Shown here: positions 62,979 to 64,000 of the stretch, one piece after another | Layout: the number at the start of each line of letters is the position of its first letter | How positions within the stretch are numbered: position 1 is the stretch's first letter | NCBI GenBank assembly: GCA_017938315.1 | Contig: JAGBBV010000013.1 | Span: forward strand, 152,478-216,477 | Direction of reading: 5' to 3' | DNA: 64,000 nt | Origin: Lachnospiraceae bacterium | GTDB taxonomy: Bacteria; Bacillota; Clostridia; Lachnospirales; Lachnospiraceae | Position numbers and translations under genes: made by a program | Notes under the pieces: generated by a model | What the model was told of the DNA's origin: nothing | The model's input: the letters and a program-made list of their open reading frames with translations, nothing else | The model's database searches: none

Positions 62979-63656
62979 ATGGCAAATATATTGATTGCAG
63001 ATGATGAAAAAGAAATTGTTCGGTTGCTTCGTATGTATATTGAGGCAAATGATAATATTGTGTTTGAAGCAAATGACGGACAGGAAGCGTTGCGGATTTT
63101 AGATAAGGAAAATATTGATCTTGCCATTGTGGACATTATGATGCCTAAGAAAAATGGTTATGAAATTATTAAGGAAATCCGAAAGGAAAGGTACATTCCA
63201 ATTCTTGTGATTTCTGCTAAAGTGGAGTTATCTGACCGAGTATTCGGCATGGATTTAGGAGCAGATGATTACATTACCAAACCTTTTGAACCTTTGGAAG
63301 TGGCTGCTAAGGTGAGAGCTCACCTGCGTAGAGCGGGAGCACAGGCCGCCGTTACAGAAGAAGTAGAAAACATTAAAGTGGGTAATATGCTTTTGAATTG
63401 TGATGAATGTGTAGTTATTAATAACGGAGTTACGCAGGAGCTTACAAAAGCTGAGTTTAAGGTGTTGGAACTTTTTATGAAGCATCCTAAAAGAGTTTTT
63501 ACAAAGGAACAAATTTATGAGTATGCCTGGGGGGATGATTATGTGGTGGATGACAATACTATACGCGTAATCATTAGCCGTTTGCGTGACAAGGTTGGCA
63601 ATGATACCATTAAAACCATTCGCGGATTAGGGTATAGATTGGAGATTCATGAATAA
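62979..63656 (+). CDS. OmpR-family response regulator, VanR-like
   Basis: This 225-residue regulator has a receiver domain with IADDEKEIVRLL, Asp near 53 in IVDIMMPKKNGYE, Ser and Lys switch residues (VISAK; ITKPFEP), and a winged-helix DNA-binding domain (LTKAEFKVLELFMKHPKRVFTKEQIYEYAWG...TIRVIISRLRDKVG). This resembles VanR-type regulators. The start has a CAGAGGTG site. It overlaps the sensor kinase gene by eight bases. Candidate target: the serine hydrolase promoter just upstream. Confidence 0.93.
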   Translation: MANILIADDEKEIVRLLRMYIEANDNIVFEANDGQEALRILDKENIDLAIVDIMMPKKNGYEIIKEIRKERYIPILVISAKVELSDRVFGMDLGADDYITKPFEPLEVAAKVRAHLRRAGAQAAVTEEVENIKVGNMLLNCDECVVINNGVTQELTKAEFKVLELFMKHPKRVFTKEQIYEYAWGDDYVVDDNTIRVIISRLRDKVGNDTIKTIRGLGYRLEIHE

Positions 63657-64000
63657 AGTGAAAAAGAAAGTAGTGTTATATTTTATATTGTGTTTGGTTG
63701 GTTGCTTGGTAGTGGAAGGTATCATTTTAGGTATTATGGATGCTTTGCTAATGTCATTAAGTTCGCCAAATGACAATATGGTGTTGATTATAATTGGCGT
63801 TTTTTTGATATTATCATTGATGAATATTGTGGCTGGTGCCTACCTTTTTTATCGTCTGACCGGTAAAACCTGGCAAAAAGAAAGTCAACGTCAAATGAAT
63901 GAACGAAATATGCTATATTCCTGCATTGCTCATGATTTAAAAACACCTATGACTTCTGTGCAGGGCTTTGCAACAGCTTTAAAGGAAGGTAAGGTAAAAC
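63649..64000 (+). CDS. sensor histidine kinase, 3' end outside window
   Basis: The first 117 residues of a membrane kinase are present. Two transmembrane helices (about 7-30 and 40-65, with only a short loop between them) are followed by a brief linker and the H-box CIAHDLKTPMTSVQGFATAL, with the phosphorylated His near 101. The ATPase domain is beyond the window. The very short extracellular loop is typical of intramembrane-sensing kinases that watch the envelope. It pairs with the overlapping response regulator. Confidence 0.88.
   Translation, partial: MNKVKKKVVLYFILCLVGCLVVEGIILGIMDALLMSLSSPNDNMVLIIIGVFLILSLMNIVAGAYLFYRLTGKTWQKESQRQMNERNMLYSCIAHDLKTPMTSVQGFATALKEGKVK

Overview
The window looks like a chromosomal segment from a spore-forming member of the Clostridia, most probably Lachnospiraceae. 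This rests on AT-rich codon use, a complete spoIIIA operon, spoIVB, pyruvate phosphate dikinase, and the gene order nusB-xseA-xseB-ispA-dxs-tlyA-nadK-argR-recN-spoIVB. The genus cannot be fixed from the sequence alone. No tRNA, rRNA, CRISPR array or intact insertion sequence was seen.

Layout. 0-0.5 kb: the end of a DUF3781 gene and a small unknown gene. 0.5-4 kb (minus strand): a PHP-HAD fusion enzyme and an ABC-F ATPase, divergent from an MFS transporter. 4-9 kb: MFS transporter, membrane-anchored glycerophosphodiesterase and ppdK behind a structured leader. 9.06-15.36 kb: an accessory island, visibly more AT-rich. It holds an acetyltransferase; a short promoter-RNA-terminator unit followed by a DUF3800 gene; and a tight three-gene operon (large unknown helical protein, nuclease-like protein, ADP-ribosyltransferase). 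It ends in decayed sequence that includes what looks like a second ppdK 3' end. 15.5-22 kb: signalling genes (EAL protein, cysteine hydrolase, HD-GYP response regulator, hybrid histidine kinase). 22-26.4 kb: DegV protein, ketopantoate reductase, and two sugar-nucleotide enzymes (manC, ugd).

26.4-34.8 kb is the classic rimP-nusA-rnpM-ylxQ-infB-rbfA-nrnA-truB-ribF translation and RNA operon. 34.8-38.2 kb holds an NlpC/P60 wall hydrolase and a polar amino acid ABC importer. 38.2-40.9 kb is rpsO and pnp, each behind a structured leader. 41-46.2 kb is spoIIIAA-AH, whose products build the channel between mother cell and forespore. 46.2-50.2 kb holds deoB, prfC and a transglutaminase-like lipoprotein. 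50.3-60.8 kb runs from an Asp23 protein through nusB, isoprenoid genes, nadK, argR and recN to spoIVB. spo0A, usually the next gene, is not there. 61-64 kb holds a membrane serine hydrolase followed by an OmpR-type two-component system whose kinase runs off the window.

Most of the window is ordinary core genome. The part most likely to be new biology is the 9-15 kb island: an RNA-plus-DUF3800 module and a nuclease-like/ADP-ribosyltransferase operon resemble defence or toxin cargo. That reading is an inference from domains and context. Residue positions are approximate, and all family names come from motif reading, not from a search.
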